Shown one piece after another: positions 62,393 to 64,000 of a stretch of DNA of 64,000 nt. Below the pieces are notes generated by a model that saw nothing but the letters and a program-made list of their open reading frames with translations, was not told the DNA's origin and ran no database searches. How positions within the stretch are numbered: position 1 is the stretch's first letter; every line of letters begins with the position of its first letter. Made by a program: the position numbers and the translations under genes. Source of the DNA: Pseudochelatococcus lubricantis (GTDB lineage: Bacteria; Pseudomonadota; Alphaproteobacteria; Rhizobiales; Beijerinckiaceae); contig NZ_JBHLXC010000002.1 in assembly GCF_042432495.1 (NCBI RefSeq), positions 806,001 to 870,000 on the forward strand. Direction: 5' to 3'.

Positions 62393-63194
62393 CGTGTGTA
62401 TCCAGTCGGAAAAGATGATCGAGCAGCAGGGGAGCGAAGGTGCCGGGACCGCCGGCCTCGCGACCGGCCCGCTCTCCGGCGGCGGCGAAGACGGCAACGG
62501 CGGAGGTGGCGGCTTCCAGCGGTGCGATACCGGCGCCGAGGAAGGCGCCGATGATGATCCCGAGCGCGCAGCCCGTTCCCGTGACTCGGGCCATGAGCGG
62601 ATGTCCGCCGCCGACCGCGCGGAGGACGTGCCCGTCGGTGATGAAATCCGTCGCCCCCGTGACGGCGACGACCCCGCCCGTCCGGCGGGCGAGAGCGCGT
62701 GCGGCATCGACGGCAGCGGCGGAGTCGACTGTCGTGTCCGCCCCCTTGCCGCCGCCGTCGATGCCGGCCAGCGTCAGTGTTTCCGACGCATTGGCCTTGA
62801 TGACAGTGGGCTGGAGATCGAGCAGCCGACGCGCGAATTGCGTCCTGAAGGTGAGGCGGCCGATGGCGGCGGGATCGAGCAGCCATGGTTTGCCGGTCCT
62901 GTGCGCGGCTGTCGCCGAATCCAGCATCGTCGCGGCCTTCTGCTCCGTGATGGAGGCCAGATCGATCACGATCGCATCCGCGATCGCGGCGAATTGCGTC
63001 ACCTCCTGTCCGGCGGCGATCATCGCCGGGGATGCGCCCGTCGCGAGGGCGGCATTGGCCATGAACATGGCGGCGATGGAGTTCGTCAGGCCGTGGACGA
63101 GCGGCGCGGCCTCACGCATGCGGCGCAAATTCGCCACGATGTCCGGGTCTGGCCAGGCTTTCCAGGCGCACGAGGTGTCGCTTGTCGCGTTCAT
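62379..63194 (-). CDS. thiM: Hydroxyethylthiazole kinase ThiM
   Basis: 271 residues from the ATG at 63194 (GAGG upstream); a start at 63227 is possible. Ribokinase-like fold with PLVHGLTNSIAAMFMANAAL, LLDPAAIGRL, VIKANASE and the catalytic Cys in VTGTGCALGIIIGA. It phosphorylates 5-(2-hydroxyethyl)-4-methylthiazole in thiamine salvage. No thiD or thiE is adjacent; instead it is coupled to a methyltransferase and a TRAP transporter, which suggests thiazole or thiamine-fragment use. Confidence 0.9.
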   Translation of the reverse strand: MNATSDTSCAWKAWPDPDIVANLRRMREAAPLVHGLTNSIAAMFMANAALATGASPAMIAAGQEVTQFAAIADAIVIDLASITEQKAATMLDSATAAHRTGKPWLLDPAAIGRLTFRTQFARRLLDLQPTVIKANASETLTLAGIDGGGKGADTTVDSAAAVDAARALARRTGGVVAVTGATDFITDGHVLRAVGGGHPLMARVTGTGCALGIIIGAFLGAGIAPLEAATSAVAVFAAAGERAGREAGGPGTFAPLLLDHLFRLDTHDGAR

Positions 63195-63236
63195 GATGAC
63201 CTCATCCAGGCCTCGATCCATCGTCACTGACGGCCT

Positions 63237-64000
63237 CTAGTGCAGTGTCCCGCGGAGGCTCTCGTCGTATGGCCGCGCTTCTGCGAGACGGCCCGTCCGG
63301 AATTTTTCCACCCATGCGGGATCGGCCAGGTGGGCCCTTCCCAGAGCCACCATGTCGATCTTCTCACGTTCCACGGCGCGCGCCAGCGTTTCCAGATTCC
63401 CGAGCGTCATGGCGGGATCCGCCACGGCAATGCCTCCGACCGCGATGACGGGCCGGCCCGTCAGCTCCCGGACACGGGAGGCAAGCGGACGATCGCCGGC
63501 GAATGCGCCACCGTAGGGCAAGACGTCGAACGCCGCCGTATCGAGGTGGAAGATGGACACACCGGCATCGGCGCAGGGGCGCAGCAGGGCCGAGAGTTCC
63601 GCGTCGCTTTGCGCGAGCGGCGTCCTGCCGTCGGAACGGCGCCACTCGCTCACGCGCAGGATGATCGGAAAATCATCCCCCACCTCCCTGCGGACACTGC
63701 GGACGACTGCTGTCACCAACGGCTCTCCGTCACCCGTCGTGGTGAACAGGTCGGCGGTATGCTTGCCTCCGCCCTGAATCTCCACGCCATCGAAGCCGGC
63801 GCGGGCGATTTCCGCGCCGGCCGCTACATATGTGTGTAGAAGTTGCGCAACGCTTTCCGGCGGGATCGACCCCGTGTCCGGATCCGGCTTCAGGTGGGCA
63901 TGCCAGATCTGGGGCGCGATCCCCGCGCCGGCGTCATGCACCGCATGGACGATGTCACGCCACGCGGCCAGCGCCGCCTCGCCGAAGAAGACGGGAACAT
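63237..64000 (-). CDS. NADH:flavin oxidoreductase / Old Yellow Enzyme family (partial, right edge)
   Basis: The C-terminal ~254 residues are seen; the start is beyond the window. VPVFFGEAALAAWRDIVHAV, PQIWHAHLKPDPD, GAEIARAGFDGVEIQGGG, FPIILRVSEWRRSDGR and VIAVGGIAVADPA ... DMVALGRAHLADPAWVEKFR match the FMN TIM barrel. The usual RYGGSxENR loop is replaced by a shorter TADLFTTTGDGEP. It reduces activated C=C bonds. First visible gene of the ThiM/TRAP operon. Confidence 0.85.
   Translation of the reverse strand, partial: VPVFFGEAALAAWRDIVHAVHDAGAGIAPQIWHAHLKPDPDTGSIPPESVAQLLHTYVAAGAEIARAGFDGVEIQGGGKHTADLFTTTGDGEPLVTAVVRSVRREVGDDFPIILRVSEWRRSDGRTPLAQSDAELSALLRPCADAGVSIFHLDTAAFDVLPYGGAFAGDRPLASRVRELTGRPVIAVGGIAVADPAMTLGNLETLARAVEREKIDMVALGRAHLADPAWVEKFRTGRLAEARPYDESLRGTLH

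Noticed and set aside
1..64000. CRISPR array or direct-repeat array
   Set aside because: No regularly spaced repeats were seen on reading the window.

Overview
The window is GC-rich, densely coded DNA. It most likely comes from an alphaproteobacterium of the Hyphomicrobiales type: it has LpxD-type lipid A genes (Gram-negative), many overlapping ATGA gene junctions, Liv, SsuABC-like and TRAP transporters beside aromatic catabolic genes, and a dispersed GAGCGC...GAATTCGCTC palindrome that, from memory, is common in that order. No rRNA, tRNA or CRISPR array was found.

Layout. (1) 1-5.4 kb: the edge of an OmpR-type response regulator, a lone lpxD, a probable degraded FixJ-like regulator, a small exported protein, a membrane alpha/beta-hydrolase-like protein and a weak hypothetical gene in an AT-rich patch. 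(2) 5.7-34.4 kb: an accessory island. It starts with a terminase / DUF5681 / ParB-methyltransferase cassette, followed by an Apea-like HEPN protein, a nucleotidyltransferase gene split by a stop codon, a Phd/PIN toxin-antitoxin pair, a large exported trypsin-like protease, a ~1990-residue transglutaminase-like/helicase/nuclease protein, a GIY-YIG + DEDDh exonuclease fusion, and a six-gene operon (26.8-33.6 kb) built on trypsin-like proteases, EAD1-like adaptor domains and a DRGH-type nuclease. Remnants of IS110, IS5, IS3 and ISAs1 elements and one IS5/IS427-like element with clear ends lie between them. (3) 34.7-45.3 kb: one long operon for import of an aromatic acid (LivFGMHK-type ABC) and its breakdown through gentisate (FAD hydroxylase, gentisate 1,2-dioxygenase, GST-type maleylpyruvate isomerase, two FAH hydrolases, a DinB/MDMPI-like protein), with a divergent MarR regulator. 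(4) 45.5-52.9 kb: a second catabolic operon (aldehyde dehydrogenase, an orphan Liv-type binding protein, a 4,5-dihydroxyphthalate decarboxylase-like protein, an SDR, a phytoene-desaturase-like oxidoreductase) with a divergent LysR regulator. (5) 53.0-58.1 kb: FAD monooxygenase, sulfurtransferase and an SsuABC/TauABC-type importer. (6) 58.6-64 kb: TRAP transporter, SAM methyltransferase, ThiM and an OYE-family reductase running off the right edge.

The most interesting locus is the protease/EAD operon at 26.8-33.6 kb. It encodes one protease fused to a NUC-type nuclease, a second protease carrying an EAD1-like domain, and a third protease homologue that has lost the catalytic His and Ser and carries an EAD1-like domain. 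It also encodes a free EAD1-like protein and two small proteins of unknown function. I infer a conflict or defence system in which a pseudoprotease scaffold and adaptor domains control a protease-nuclease effector. The helicase giant, HEPN protein, toxin-antitoxin pair and exonuclease fusion support the reading of a defence island. Regions 3-6 are ordinary metabolic gene clusters with some unusual combinations.
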